A DNA stretch of 64,000 nt from assembly GCF_005434915.1 (NCBI RefSeq), contig NZ_SKCG01000002.1:558948-622947 (forward strand), written 5' to 3'. This DNA comes from Aurantiacibacter suaedae. GTDB taxonomy: Bacteria; Pseudomonadota; Alphaproteobacteria; Sphingomonadales; Sphingomonadaceae. The notes beneath the pieces are model-generated. The model saw only the letters and a program-made list of their open reading frames with translations, had not been told where the DNA came from and did not search any database. Shown piece after piece: positions 33,425 to 42,850 of the stretch (positions within the stretch are counted from its first letter, which is position 1; each line of letters starts with the position of its first letter). A program made the translations under genes and the position numbers.

Positions 33425-33982
33425 TTACTCCTCCATGCCCAGTTCGCGCAGCAGGCTCTCGAAGTCGCCGGCATATTCGAGGTTTTTCGCCATGCGTGCG
33501 AGATAGCCCAGCAGGATGACCTTGTCGCTCTCCGAGAGGCCGTTGAGGAGCCTTTTCTCACGGGCGAGCGAGATTTTGACGATCCTGGCGTTGAGCACAT
33601 ATCCCTCGTCGGTGAGGGTGAGTTGCTGCTTGCGGCCCGTGCCATCGGACTGGATCAGGCCCTTCTGCAACAGATCTCTCACCGTGCGGCTGACAATGGA
33701 CTTGTTCATCACCAGTGCGTCGCAAAGCCCTGTTGCGGTGAGATTAGGGCAGTCGGCGAGGACCGAGATTACGCGGATTTCGTTCACGCCGGTCCCGTAG
33801 GCTTCGAGGAAGAAGCGCGACTGCGACCAGATGAAATTATTGGACAGCACGCCCAGGTAATGCGGCACGAAGGTGTGGCGATTGACGGTCGGCTCCTGCT
33901 TGCGGTCCTCACTCGATGCCATTGGCTGCTCATGTCCCTTCTCGTGCATGGCGGCCGGCCCTAATCGCGCGCGGCTGCTCAT
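33425..33982 (-). CDS. MarR-family transcriptional regulator
   Basis: A 185-aa protein. The winged-helix core (~65-145) has 'GVNEIRVISVLADCPNLTATGLCDALVMNKSIVSRTVRDLLQKGLI', the two HTH helices, then the wing 'SDGTGRKQQLTLTDEGY'. Three in-frame ATGs (33982, 33949, 33922) leave the start uncertain; the N-terminal ~35 residues are longer than usual. It probably binds the two 14-bp palindromes on either side and releases them on sensing the substrate, controlling the importer/ALDH operon and the divergent GMC dehydrogenase. Confidence 0.85.
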   Translation of the reverse strand: MSSRARLGPAAMHEKGHEQPMASSEDRKQEPTVNRHTFVPHYLGVLSNNFIWSQSRFFLEAYGTGVNEIRVISVLADCPNLTATGLCDALVMNKSIVSRTVRDLLQKGLIQSDGTGRKQQLTLTDEGYVLNARIVKISLAREKRLLNGLSESDKVILLGYLARMAKNLEYAGDFESLLRELGMEE

Positions 33983-34047
33983 GCCAACCAGATAGCCAAG
34001 CCGTTCCTGCCCGCGCTTGACATGTCAACCGTTTTGACGCAGCTTTT

Positions 34048-34061
34048 GTTTATAGTTAAAC
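34048..34061. promoter_or_regulatory. Candidate MarR operator before the GMC gene
   Basis: GTTTATAGTTAAAC has outer arms GTTTA/TAAAC in perfect inversion and lies 95 bases upstream of the GMC start and 66 bases upstream of the MarR start. It matches the site at 33349-33362. Its place between the divergent marR and GMC genes suits dual control. Confidence 0.5.
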
Positions 34062-34155
34062 TTAATCGCGCCTCAACGGGTGCGGTTGCGGTGTCTGTCC
34101 GGTCCTGGTCCTGACGGGCAAGCGGGCAGGCCGGGTGAGGAAAAAGGGAAAAGGC

Positions 34156-35826
34156 ATGACCACGAAAAAGGGCATGGCTGGCGGCGCTTCTGCGCAGGTC
34201 TACGATTATATTATCGCTGGAGGCGGAACTGCGGGATGCGTTCTGGCCGACCGGCTCACCGCCGATGGCCGGTCACGGGTGTTGCTGATCGAAGCCGGGC
34301 CGTGGGATTCCAATCCGCTTTACCGCGTGCCGATCATGGGCGTGCATCTCTACCAGTGGCAATACAACAACTGGAATTTCCAGACCGAGCCCGAGCCGGG
34401 TCTCAACAATCGCCGCATTATCTGGCCGCGCGGCAGGGTGATTGGCGGATCATCCTCGATGAACGGCATGATCTACACCCGCGGCGCGCGCGAGGATTAC
34501 GATTGCTGGGCGCAGGCGGGCTTGCCGCAGTGGTCTTACGACAAGGTGCTCCCCTATTTCCGCAAACTGGAAAGCTATGAGGGCGAGGCCAGCGACTATC
34601 GCGGAACCGAAGGCCCTATTCGCGTGAGCCGGCTCGACAGCGAGCATCCGCTGTTCGACGCCTTTATCGAAGCGGGGCAGCAAGCGGGGCTGCCCTACAA
34701 CCCTGATTTCAACGGGGCGGAACTCGAAGGCGTGGGGCGGTATGATACCAACATTGCCGCAGGCCAGCGCTGGAGCACGGCTCGCGCCTATCTCCAACCC
34801 GCGCGTGGGCGCGACAACCTGCATGTCGTGACCGGCGGCCTGGTGGAGCGCGTGCTGATCGAGGGCAGGCGCGCCACAGGCGTCGAGATTCGCCGGGGCG
34901 AAAGCGTCGAGACCTATCGTTGCGGCGGCGAGGTCATTCTTTCAGGCGGCGCTATCGGTTCGCCTGTCGCGCTGCTTCATTCCGGAATCGGCGATCCGGC
35001 GGAGCTTGCCAAGGTCGGCATCGAAACGCGCCACGAACTCAAAGGGGTTGGTCGCAATTTGCAGGATCACCTCAACTTCACCCATTTCTACGAGAGCCTG
35101 GTGCCCGACCTGTTCTTCCGCGAGGCCCGTTTCGATCGCGCCTTCGGGCTGCTGGCCAACGCGTTCCTGCGCAAGTCCGGTAAGGGGGCCATCGTGCCGC
35201 ACAACGCGGGGGCCTTCCTCAAGAGCGATCCGGCAAAAGCCTCGCCCGACCTCCAGATTCACTACATGCCCGCAGGCTTCAACAGCCGGAAAATCCGCTG
35301 GCCGTTGCAGGCGCTTCAGGGCGGCACGCCCTATGGTTTTGCGGGCCATATGTGCCACCTGCATCCGCACAGCAGGGGCACCATCTCGCTCCACAGCGCC
35401 GACGCCACGCGGCCCCCGCGCATTCAGGGCAACTACGCCACCGAGGAGGCCGACCGTATTGCTCTGCGTGCGGGCTTCCGCGAACTGGGCCGCATTTTTG
35501 CGCAGCCCGCCTACGACGGCATCCGCGGCAAGCGCCTGGTCCCCGCCAGCGATCCGCAGACCGACGACGAAATCGACGACTGGATCGCGCAGAACGCCTC
35601 GACCGTTTTTCACCCCGTCGGCACCTGCAAGATGGGCATCGATCCGATGGCCGTGGTCGACGAGCGGCTGAGTGTGCATGGCATGGCGGGGCTGCGGGTG
35701 GTCGATGCCTCGATCATGCCGACACTGGTCAGCGCCAACACCCACGCACCAACCATAATGATCGCCGAACGCGCGGCGGACTTCATTCTTGAAGACCGTG
35801 TGCGCCCCCTGGCGCTCGCCTCCTGA
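34156..35826 (+). CDS. GMC-family FAD alcohol dehydrogenase
   Basis: A 556-aa flavoprotein from ATG 34156 (AAAAGG upstream; GTG 34135 also in frame). The N-terminal Rossmann motif is G22-G-G-T-A-G27 (YIIAGGGTAG), then 'LLIEAG'. 'GRVIGGSSSMNGMIYTRG' is GMC signature 1 and 'GAIGSPVALLHSGIG' signature 2. 'STVFHPVGTCKMG' carries the catalytic His and 'VDASIMPTLVSANTHAPTIMIAERAAD' the C-terminal FAD loop. It oxidises an alcohol (choline, PEG and aryl alcohols are typical of the family). A catalytic partner is the ALDH at 30328-31785. It is transcribed from a promoter region shared with marR. Confidence 0.92.
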   Translation: MTTKKGMAGGASAQVYDYIIAGGGTAGCVLADRLTADGRSRVLLIEAGPWDSNPLYRVPIMGVHLYQWQYNNWNFQTEPEPGLNNRRIIWPRGRVIGGSSSMNGMIYTRGAREDYDCWAQAGLPQWSYDKVLPYFRKLESYEGEASDYRGTEGPIRVSRLDSEHPLFDAFIEAGQQAGLPYNPDFNGAELEGVGRYDTNIAAGQRWSTARAYLQPARGRDNLHVVTGGLVERVLIEGRRATGVEIRRGESVETYRCGGEVILSGGAIGSPVALLHSGIGDPAELAKVGIETRHELKGVGRNLQDHLNFTHFYESLVPDLFFREARFDRAFGLLANAFLRKSGKGAIVPHNAGAFLKSDPAKASPDLQIHYMPAGFNSRKIRWPLQALQGGTPYGFAGHMCHLHPHSRGTISLHSADATRPPRIQGNYATEEADRIALRAGFRELGRIFAQPAYDGIRGKRLVPASDPQTDDEIDDWIAQNASTVFHPVGTCKMGIDPMAVVDERLSVHGMAGLRVVDASIMPTLVSANTHAPTIMIAERAADFILEDRVRPLALAS

Positions 35827-35837
35827 GCCTGCTCGGC

Positions 35838-37034
35838 TCAGTCCCAACCACGCTCGAGAAAGCGCAGCGCGAAGCCTGCCATCAGCGCTGCGCCCTTCGG
35901 CAGCACGGTCTCGTCGACGATCATCCGGCTGGAATGGAGGCCGCAGCAGTCCTGCCAATCGCTGCCCTCTGCCGCCACGCCGAGGAAGAACATCGCGCCC
36001 GGCACCTGTTGCAGCACGTAAGAGAAGTCTTCCGCACCCATGGTCGGGTGGCTGCGCTCTTCCCACGCGCCTTCGCCGCCGAGATCGCGCGCGACCTTTT
36101 CGCCCAGGCGCGCGGCGCGCGGGTCGTTCACCGTGACAGGGAAGCCTTCGATGATACGCACCGATGCGGTGCAGCCATGCGCAAGCGCCACATGTTCCGC
36201 CACTTGCGCGACCGCTGCATGAAGATCGGCGCGGCGCTCCGCCGAAAGCGTGCGCATCGTGCCCAGCAGATGTGCCTCGTCAGGGATGACATTGTGCGCC
36301 GAACCCGCCTTCAGCTTGGCAATGGTGACGATGGTCGCCTCGGCAGCGTTGAAGCGGCGTGTGACCATCGTTTGCAGGGCGAGCACGATCTCCGCCGCGA
36401 CCGGCACCGGGTCCACTCCGTCGTGCGGCATTGAGGCATGGCCGCCCTTGCCCGAAACCGTGATTTCGAGCTGATCGGCCGAGGCCAGCATCGGACCCGC
36501 GCGTCCGATCAGCACGCCGTGCGGCGCATTGGGCCATACGTGCAGCGCGAAGGCCGCCTCGGGCAGCGGATCGAGCAGGCCGTCGTCGAGCATGTGGCGC
36601 GCGCCGTGAAAACCCTCTTCGCCCGGCTGGAACATGAAGCGCACTTCGCCCGCCAGTTCGCCCTGCCGCTCGGCCAGCAGCCGCGCCGCGCCCGCGAGCA
36701 TCGCGGTGTGGGCATCGTGGCCGCAGGCGTGCATTCGTCCGTCAAGCTGCGAGGCGAAGGGCAGGCCGGTCTGTTCGCTCATGGGCAGCGCATCCATATC
36801 GCCGCGCAGCAACACGCTGCGCCCCTCGCGCATGCCCTTGAGGACGGCTACCGCCCCGGTGCACGAGGCGCCGTCCCGCCATTCGAGCGGAAGATCGGCC
36901 AGATCGGCCTTCACCTTGGCGAGCGTGAGCGGGGTTTCCAGCCCCAGTTCAGGTTCGGAATGGATGTTGCGGCGCAGGGCGACGATGCGGTCTCGTAGCG
37001 CAAGGGCGTTGTCCATCAAGGAGTCTGTCAGCAT
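35838..37034 (-). CDS. M20-family amidohydrolase (hippurate/N-acyl-amino-acid hydrolase-like)
   Basis: A 398-aa metalloenzyme. The zinc-site motifs are in order: 'LLRGDMDALPM', 'HACGHDAHTAMLAGAA' and 'FQPGEEGFHGARHMLDDG' (catalytic Glu pair), with 'HPTMGAEDFSYVL' near the end. It hydrolyses an amide such as an N-acyl or N-aroyl amino acid. It is convergent with the GMC gene (11 bases between stops), so it may serve a linked or an unrelated pathway. ATG 37034 has a weak ribosome site; ATG 37016 is an alternative start. Confidence 0.88.
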   Translation of the reverse strand: MLTDSLMDNALALRDRIVALRRNIHSEPELGLETPLTLAKVKADLADLPLEWRDGASCTGAVAVLKGMREGRSVLLRGDMDALPMSEQTGLPFASQLDGRMHACGHDAHTAMLAGAARLLAERQGELAGEVRFMFQPGEEGFHGARHMLDDGLLDPLPEAAFALHVWPNAPHGVLIGRAGPMLASADQLEITVSGKGGHASMPHDGVDPVPVAAEIVLALQTMVTRRFNAAEATIVTIAKLKAGSAHNVIPDEAHLLGTMRTLSAERRADLHAAVAQVAEHVALAHGCTASVRIIEGFPVTVNDPRAARLGEKVARDLGGEGAWEERSHPTMGAEDFSYVLQQVPGAMFFLGVAAEGSDWQDCCGLHSSRMIVDETVLPKGAALMAGFALRFLERGWD

Positions 37035-37219
37035 GGTCTGGCTTTCTGTTTAGGCATGGCGATCTTGCCCCTCATGGCCCCTAAAGCGCAACTGGCAGGG
37101 CGACACAAATCTGTGTTTGGGCGCAAAGCGGCTCCGAAACGGAGCAAACTGTTCGTGGATAAGAATTTGCTTTGAGCTTGTAGGGCGAATCACAGGGCTA
37201 TAACGCTCCTAGGCAATCC

Positions 37220-37885
37220 ATGCGCGATGTGCTCATCTCTCCCTCGATCCTTTCGGCCGACTTTGCGCGGCTTGGGGAAGAGGTGCGCGCGATCGACGCA
37301 GCCGGGGCCGACTGGATCCATGTCGACGTGATGGACGGCCACTATGTGCCCAACCTCACCATCGGGCCAGGCGTGGTGAAAGCCCTGCGGCCGCACACGC
37401 AAAAGACCTTCGACGTGCATCTGATGGTTTCGCCGGTCGACATGTGGATCGACGAGTTCGCGCAGGCCGGTGCCGATATCATCACCGTTCACCCTGAGGC
37501 TGGCCCGCATGTGCACCGCAGCGTGCAGGCGATCAGGGCGGCTGGGTGCAAGGCCGGGCTATCGCTCAACCCCGGCACGCCCGCCAAGATGCTGGACTAT
37601 CTCTATGAAGAGATCGATCTGGTGCTGGTGATGAGCGTGAACCCCGGCTTCGGCGGGCAGAGCTTCATCTCCAGCCAGTTGCGCAAGATCGAGGCGATCC
37701 GGCAAGCCATCGATAAGCGCGGGCTGGATGTGCTGGTGGAGGTCGACGGCGGGGTCAATGCCGAAACCGCCCGCCAATGTATTGACGCCGGGGCCGACGT
37801 GCTGGTGGCGGGCTCGGCGACGTTCAAGGGTGGGCCAGACCACTACGCCAACAACATTCTTGCGCTGAGGGGGGAAGCAGCGTGA
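37220..37885 (+). CDS. rpe: Ribulose-phosphate 3-epimerase
   Basis: A 221-aa TIM-barrel enzyme that interconverts ribulose-5-phosphate and xylulose-5-phosphate in the pentose phosphate pathway. It starts '[17 protein letters not shown]' and contains '[19 protein letters not shown]' (metal-binding His and Asp), 'DVHLMV', '[14 protein letters not shown]' and 'VEVDGGVN'. The length is normal. Its stop overlaps the next gene's GTG (GTGA), so the two are coupled. Confidence 0.97.
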   Translation: MRDVLISPSILSADFARLGEEVRAIDAAGADWIHVDVMDGHYVPNLTIGPGVVKALRPHTQKTFDVHLMVSPVDMWIDEFAQAGADIITVHPEAGPHVHRSVQAIRAAGCKAGLSLNPGTPAKMLDYLYEEIDLVLVMSVNPGFGGQSFISSQLRKIEAIRQAIDKRGLDVLVEVDGGVNAETARQCIDAGADVLVAGSATFKGGPDHYANNILALRGEAA

Positions 37886-39759
37886 ATGCCCAGTCTGCCG
37901 AAGCTACGTTGCGCACCGCTAGCGCCAAGGATCGGCAGGCCCCGGATAGTCACGTGGCCGATGGCGATGGGTCTTCGAGCGCCATCCCTTTGCGCAACAC
38001 TGGCAGCGAGGCGCTGGTGAACAGCGAGAAGCCCGCTGCCGAGCCGGTAACGCAGCGCTCGCTGATCGTCTCCGACATCACGCCGCCCGCCACCACGGCG
38101 GGTGAGCGGCTGATGCGGATGGCCTATCGGCTGGGCATGTCGGGGCCGACCATCCTTTCGCCCTTCCGCAAGCCAGCCAAGCCGCGCCTGTTGGCGACGG
38201 TCGAATGCCCGCTCGACGGTGACCGGGTGGCCGGCATGGCGATGCGGGCAGGGCACTTTCTGGTTTACGGAGTCAAGGCGCCGATCGCGCAGGTCGACTT
38301 TTCGCCCGTCGCCAAGCTGACCCCGCCGTTCGAGCGGACCGTGCATGGCTTCTCGTGGCTGCGCGATCTCGAAAGCTGCGGCGCGCGGGCGCAATGCGCA
38401 CCGGTGGCGGAGCGGGTGCTGACGGCCTGGCTCGATGCCAATGGCCAGCCGGGCAAGGGTGCGGCCTGGAAGGTCGAGAATGCCGGGCTGCGGTTGCTGG
38501 CCTGGCTGGTCCACGCGCCGCTGGTGATGGGCGGGCAGGATAAGGCGCTGCGCACCCGCACGCTCGAAGCCTGCGAGGAAACCGCGCGCTGGCTCGATCG
38601 GCATGTGGGCCGTGCGGATGACCGGCTGGGCGAGGTGGCGGGCTGGTGCGCGATCACGGCGGCGGGCCTGTTGCTGCCCGACGGCAAGCCGCGCCGGTTG
38701 TTTGGCGAGGCTGGCCTTGTGCGCGCGCTGGGTGAAATGGTGGGCGACGATGGCGGTGTGCTGTCGCGCAGCCCGCAGGCGCAGATGCAGGCCATCGCCA
38801 TGCTGATCGATCTGCGCGCCTGCTATCGCGCAACGCGGCGCGATCCGCCTTCGGCGATTGAGACGATGCTGGCCATGCTGGTGCCGCCGTTGCTGGCGCT
38901 GATGCATTCAGACGGCGGCCTCGGCAGCTGGCAGGGCGCGCCTGCCATTTCGGCAGAGCGGCTGGCCGCGCTTATCGCCGCCAGCGGCGTGCGCACGCGG
39001 CCGCTGCGCGAGGTGCGTGGCTGGGGCTATCAGCGCGTCTATGCCAAGCCCGCTACGCTGCAGCTCGATGCGTCGCCGCCGCCGCTCGCCAAACATGCGC
39101 GCAGCGGCTGTGGCTCGACGCTGGCCTTCGAGTTCTCCTATGGCGCGCACCGCCTCATCGTGAACTGCGGCGGCGCGGGGATCGCGGGCGGGCAGGTCCC
39201 GGTGCGGATCGAGCAGGGGCTGCGCGCGACGGCGGCACATTCGACCATGGTGCTGGGCGATGCCAATTCCACTGCGGTGTTGATCAACGGCAAACTGGGC
39301 GGCGGCGTCAACGAGGTCGAAATCGACCGGCGCACGATCGAGCTTGAATATGGCACGGCAACCCGGCTTGAGGCGAGCCACGATGGCTATGCCGCGCGCT
39401 TCGGGCTGGTTCACCAGCGCATCCTGACACTGCGCGAAGACGGCTCGGAACTGCGCGGCGAGGATCTGCTGGTGCCCGCCGGGCGGCGCGGAAAGCGCGG
39501 AAAAGTGCCGTTTGCCATCCGCTTCCACCTCGGACCTCAAGTTGAGTTGAGGTCGTCCAGCAACAACCGCAGCGCAGGGCTGGTCCTGCCCGATGGCAGC
39601 TACTGGCAGTTTGTCAGCGCCGATGGCGAGATCGAGGTCGATGAAAGCCTCTGGGTCGATGGCATGGGGCACCTGCATCCTGTACAGCAGCTGGTGATTC
39701 AAGGACTCGCCTCGCGCGGCGGCGGCCACTTTGCGTGGCTGCTGAAGAAAATGGGATAG
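37882..39759 (+). CDS. Heparinase II/III family protein
   Basis: A 625-aa protein starting at GTG 37882, overlapping rpe. The first ~70 residues are low-complexity and variable. From ~75 an alpha/alpha toroid-like N-terminal part (W-rich helices '[13 protein letters not shown]') precedes a C-terminal beta-sandwich heparinase-II/III-like domain (from ~400: '[18 protein letters not shown]', '[13 protein letters not shown]'). This arrangement between rpe and purH is conserved in sphingomonads. A polysaccharide lyase role is expected from the family, but there is no evident signal peptide, so the substrate and location are unclear. Catalytic residues were not mapped. Confidence 0.85.
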   Translation: MNAQSAEATLRTASAKDRQAPDSHVADGDGSSSAIPLRNTGSEALVNSEKPAAEPVTQRSLIVSDITPPATTAGERLMRMAYRLGMSGPTILSPFRKPAKPRLLATVECPLDGDRVAGMAMRAGHFLVYGVKAPIAQVDFSPVAKLTPPFERTVHGFSWLRDLESCGARAQCAPVAERVLTAWLDANGQPGKGAAWKVENAGLRLLAWLVHAPLVMGGQDKALRTRTLEACEETARWLDRHVGRADDRLGEVAGWCAITAAGLLLPDGKPRRLFGEAGLVRALGEMVGDDGGVLSRSPQAQMQAIAMLIDLRACYRATRRDPPSAIETMLAMLVPPLLALMHSDGGLGSWQGAPAISAERLAALIAASGVRTRPLREVRGWGYQRVYAKPATLQLDASPPPLAKHARSGCGSTLAFEFSYGAHRLIVNCGGAGIAGGQVPVRIEQGLRATAAHSTMVLGDANSTAVLINGKLGGGVNEVEIDRRTIELEYGTATRLEASHDGYAARFGLVHQRILTLREDGSELRGEDLLVPAGRRGKRGKVPFAIRFHLGPQVELRSSSNNRSAGLVLPDGSYWQFVSADGEIEVDESLWVDGMGHLHPVQQLVIQGLASRGGGHFAWLLKKMG

Positions 39760-39767
39760 CTTCTGAC

Positions 39768-41390
39768 ATGACCGATGTTGCGATCAAACGGGCCCTCCTC
39801 TCGGTGTCCGACAAGGAAGGCGTGGTTGATCTCGCGCGTAATCTGGCCGGGCGCGGCGTGGAGCTGGTGTCGACCGGCGGCACCGCGAAGGCGATCCGCG
39901 ATGCAGGCCTGCCGGTGAAGGACATTTCCGAGCTGACCGGCTTTCCCGAGATGATGGACGGCCGCGTGAAGACATTGCACCCGGTTGTCCACGGCGGGCT
40001 GCTGGCGGTGCGCGACAATGCCGAGCACGTCGCTGCGATGGAAGCCCACGGGATCGGCGCGATCGACCTGCTGGTGGTCAACCTCTACCCGTTCGAGCAG
40101 ACCGTTGCCCGCGGCGGCACGCGCGAGGAAATCGTCGAGAACATCGACATCGGCGGCCCGGCCATGGTGCGTAGCTCGGCCAAGAACCACGATTTCGTCA
40201 CTATCGTCACCGATCCGGCCGACTATGCCGAACTGCTGGCCGAGCTGGGAACGCTCGGCGGGAAGACCAGCCTCGCCTTTCGCACCCGCATGGCGGGCAA
40301 GGCCTATGCCCGCACCGCGGCTTACGATTCGGCGATTGCGACCTGGTTCGCGCAGGGCGATGCCTATACCAATCCGCTCGGGCCCGAGGCGCTGAAGGCC
40401 ACGCCCTTCCCCGAAAGCATGACGCTCGCTTTCGCCAAGCAGGACGAGCTGCGTTACGGCGAAAACCCGCACCAGAGCGCGGCGGTCTATGTTCCGCGCG
40501 GGCCTTCGGTCGCGGGCATTCCGCAGGCGCGGCAGGTGCAGGGCAAGGAGCTGTCTTACAACAACTTCAACGATGCCGATGCCGCGCTTGAACTGGTGAG
40601 CGAATTTGCGGGGGGCGATCCAGCCATCGCGATCATCAAGCATGCCAATCCCTGCGGCGTGGCGCAGGCGCCGAGCCTGCTCGAGGCATGGCAACAAGCG
40701 CTCGCCTGTGACAGCGTTTCGGCCTTCGGCGGGATCGTGGCGTGTAACCGCGCGCTCGATGGCGCGACGGCGGAAGCGATCTGCGAAATCTTCACCGAGG
40801 TGGTGATCGCGCCCGGTGCCGACGATGCGGCGCTGGCGGCCTTCTCGGCCAAGAAGAACCTACGGCTGTTGCTGCTCGACGCGCTGCCTGAGGCGAACCG
40901 TCCGGGCATGCAGATGAAGACCATCGCCGGCGGTATGCTGCTGCAATCGCGCGACAATGGCGATATCGGGTTGGCTGACCTCAAGGTCGTGACCAAGCGC
41001 CAGCCGACCGAGCAGGAGCTGGCCGATTGCCTGTTCGCCTGGAAGGTGGCCAAGCACGTGAAGTCGAACGCCATCGTCTTCGCGAAGGACGGGGCGACGG
41101 CAGGCATCGGGGCCGGACAGATGAACCGCCGCGACTCGGGGCGCATTGCCAATGTCCGCGCGCAGGAAGCGGCGGAGATCGCAGGCTGGAGCGCCTCGCG
41201 CACGCAAGGCAGCGCCATGGCTTCCGACGCCTTCCTGCCTTTCGCCGACGGGATCGAAGTTGCGCTCGACGCAGGCGCCAGCGTGGCGATCCAGCCGGGC
41301 GGCGCAATGCGCGACGAGGAGGTGATCGCTGCCGCCGATAAGGCGGGCCTTGCCATGGTGTTCACGGGAATGCGCCACTTCCGCCATTAG
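39768..41390 (+). CDS. purH: Bifunctional AICAR transformylase/IMP cyclohydrolase
   Basis: A 540-aa enzyme doing the last two steps of IMP synthesis. The N-terminal IMP cyclohydrolase domain has '[16 protein letters not shown]', 'STGGTAKAI' and '[16 protein letters not shown]'. The C-terminal AICAR transformylase domain has '[12 protein letters not shown]' and '[11 protein letters not shown]' with catalytic Lys-His, and ends '[10 protein letters not shown]'. ATG 39768 lies nine bases after the preceding stop; a longer frame to 39735 overlaps the heparinase gene. The length is normal. Confidence 0.97.
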   Translation: MTDVAIKRALLSVSDKEGVVDLARNLAGRGVELVSTGGTAKAIRDAGLPVKDISELTGFPEMMDGRVKTLHPVVHGGLLAVRDNAEHVAAMEAHGIGAIDLLVVNLYPFEQTVARGGTREEIVENIDIGGPAMVRSSAKNHDFVTIVTDPADYAELLAELGTLGGKTSLAFRTRMAGKAYARTAAYDSAIATWFAQGDAYTNPLGPEALKATPFPESMTLAFAKQDELRYGENPHQSAAVYVPRGPSVAGIPQARQVQGKELSYNNFNDADAALELVSEFAGGDPAIAIIKHANPCGVAQAPSLLEAWQQALACDSVSAFGGIVACNRALDGATAEAICEIFTEVVIAPGADDAALAAFSAKKNLRLLLLDALPEANRPGMQMKTIAGGMLLQSRDNGDIGLADLKVVTKRQPTEQELADCLFAWKVAKHVKSNAIVFAKDGATAGIGAGQMNRRDSGRIANVRAQEAAEIAGWSASRTQGSAMASDAFLPFADGIEVALDAGASVAIQPGGAMRDEEVIAAADKAGLAMVFTGMRHFRH

Positions 41391-41524
41391 GCCCCACGGT
41401 GCGCCACTGCGACGAAGCGGCGCCCGGGCGAGACGAAAATCGAGCGCGCTTCACCGCGTAGCAAGTTTGCCTGCGCTACACCCGTGGCAACGATTGAAAC
41501 GCAACAAACCCCACGGACTGCCCA

Positions 41525-41629
41525 ATGGCCCTCTTCACATCTGAACTCTATCGCAGCTTCCTTGCCGGCTTCGGCATTACTGCTATTGTATTGGGAGCGC
41601 ACATACTGCCGCTGCTTGGAGGATCCTGA
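41525..41629 (+). CDS. Single-span mini membrane protein, 34 aa
   Basis: A 34-codon frame, MALFTSELYRSFLAGFGITA then a hydrophobic run to 'LPLLGGS', predicts one transmembrane helix (~12-31). Its stop overlaps the msrA start (TGATG at 41627-41631), so it is very likely translated and coupled. Small proteins of this kind upstream of msrA occur in related sphingomonads; no function is known. Confidence 0.6.
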   Translation: MALFTSELYRSFLAGFGITAIVLGAHILPLLGGS

Positions 41630-42300
41630 TGCATTGGAAAGCCTTGCTGATTGGCGCGGCCTTGGCGACGAGCGCATGCTCCGGCCCGGCGATTGCTGCC
41701 GAGGAGGTGTTTGACGCACCGGTTGCCACCCGCCAAGCGAACGAGCGTGGATTGCAGACCGCGATCCTGGCCGGCGGTTGTTTCTGGGGTATCGAGGCGG
41801 TGTTCAGCCACACGCGCGGCGTGACCAGCGCGGTATCCGGCTATCACGGCGGGAGCGCCGACAATGCGACCTACTCGCGCGTGACGAGCGGGCGCACTGG
41901 CCATGCCGAAGCAGTCAAGATCACCTACGATCCGACCGTGATCCGTTACGATCAATTGCTGCAAATCCTCTTTTCGGTAGGTGCAGATCCCACGCTGCTC
42001 AACCGCCAGGGCCCCGACCACGGCACCCAGTACCGCGCCGCGATTGTTCCCACCACCGCCGAACAGCGCGCGGTTGCCACGGCTTACGTGCGGCAGATGA
42101 ACCAGTCGGGCGTGTGGGACGATCCCATCGTCGTTCAGGTCGAGCGTGAGCAGCGCTTCTATCCGGCCGAAGCCTATCATCAGGATTTCGCCGACAAGAA
42201 CCCCAACAACGCCTACATCCGGCGCTGGGATGCGCCCAAGGTAGAGGCGTTGGAGGAAAACTTCCCCCGCTTCTACCGCGCCAGCTTCCGCAAGGGCTGA
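41629..42300 (+). CDS. msrA: Exported peptide-methionine (S)-S-oxide reductase MsrA
   Basis: A 223-aa protein. An N-terminal signal of ~25 residues ('KALLIGAALATSACSGPAIAA') suggests export; the Cys in 'TSACSG' could make it a lipoprotein, though the lipobox is imperfect. The MsrA fold follows: 'ILAGGCFWGIEAVF' with the catalytic Cys, 'GYHGGSADNATYSRVTSGRTGHAEAV', and 'HQDFADKNPNN'. It repairs methionine sulfoxide, here probably in the periplasm. It overlaps the mini membrane gene by one base. Confidence 0.93.
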   Translation: MHWKALLIGAALATSACSGPAIAAEEVFDAPVATRQANERGLQTAILAGGCFWGIEAVFSHTRGVTSAVSGYHGGSADNATYSRVTSGRTGHAEAVKITYDPTVIRYDQLLQILFSVGADPTLLNRQGPDHGTQYRAAIVPTTAEQRAVATAYVRQMNQSGVWDDPIVVQVEREQRFYPAEAYHQDFADKNPNNAYIRRWDAPKVEALEENFPRFYRASFRKG

Positions 42301-42336
42301 TTGCCCACGGCGCGGTGCGTGCCTATGTAGGTTGCC

Positions 42337-42798
42337 ATGGCACATCATGCGCACAAGGAACATAGCGGCGACCGGCTGATCGAAGAAGCTGGCCATGCCA
42401 TCGTGAAGGCGGGCGAACAGTGGACCGCCATGCGACAGGACGTGTTTCGCGCGCTCGCCGCGCAGAGCCGCCCCGCCTCGGCCTATGACATTGCTGAAGA
42501 GGTCGGCACCATGCGGGGCAAGCGGGTCGCTGCCAACAGCGTTTACCGCATTCTCGACCTGTTCGTGCGCACCAACCTTGCCAACCGGATAGAGAGCGCC
42601 AATGCTTATATCGTGAACAGCCACCCTGGCTGCCGCCACGATTGCATCTTCCTGATCTGCGACGATTGCGGCCTTGCCGATCACCTCGATGACGACAACC
42701 TGACTGGCGCGCTGCGTAAGGCCGGGACCGACGCTGGCTTCACACAAGTGCGCCCCGTGGTGGAGCTGCGCGGCCTTTGCGCGGAATGCTCCGGCTAA
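42337..42798 (+). CDS. Fur-family regulator, probably Zur
   Basis: A 153-aa metal-dependent repressor. The winged HTH (~30-90: 'TAMRQDVFRALAAQSRPASAYDIAEEV ... NSVYRILDLFVRTNLANRIES') precedes a dimerisation domain with 'CRHDCIFLICDDCG' and the terminal 'CAEC', the two CxxC zinc pairs. An N-terminal His-rich tail (HHAHKEH) is unusual and suggests zinc binding. Zur is preferred over Fur or PerR because of this and the degenerate regulatory site. It stands alone, 52 bases ahead of dxs. Confidence 0.85.
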   Translation: MAHHAHKEHSGDRLIEEAGHAIVKAGEQWTAMRQDVFRALAAQSRPASAYDIAEEVGTMRGKRVAANSVYRILDLFVRTNLANRIESANAYIVNSHPGCRHDCIFLICDDCGLADHLDDDNLTGALRKAGTDAGFTQVRPVVELRGLCAECSG

Positions 42799-42850
42799 AC
42801 CAAGTGTTTGTTAGGTCGACTTGGGGTGAAGCAGCGGCTAAGCCGGTTCG

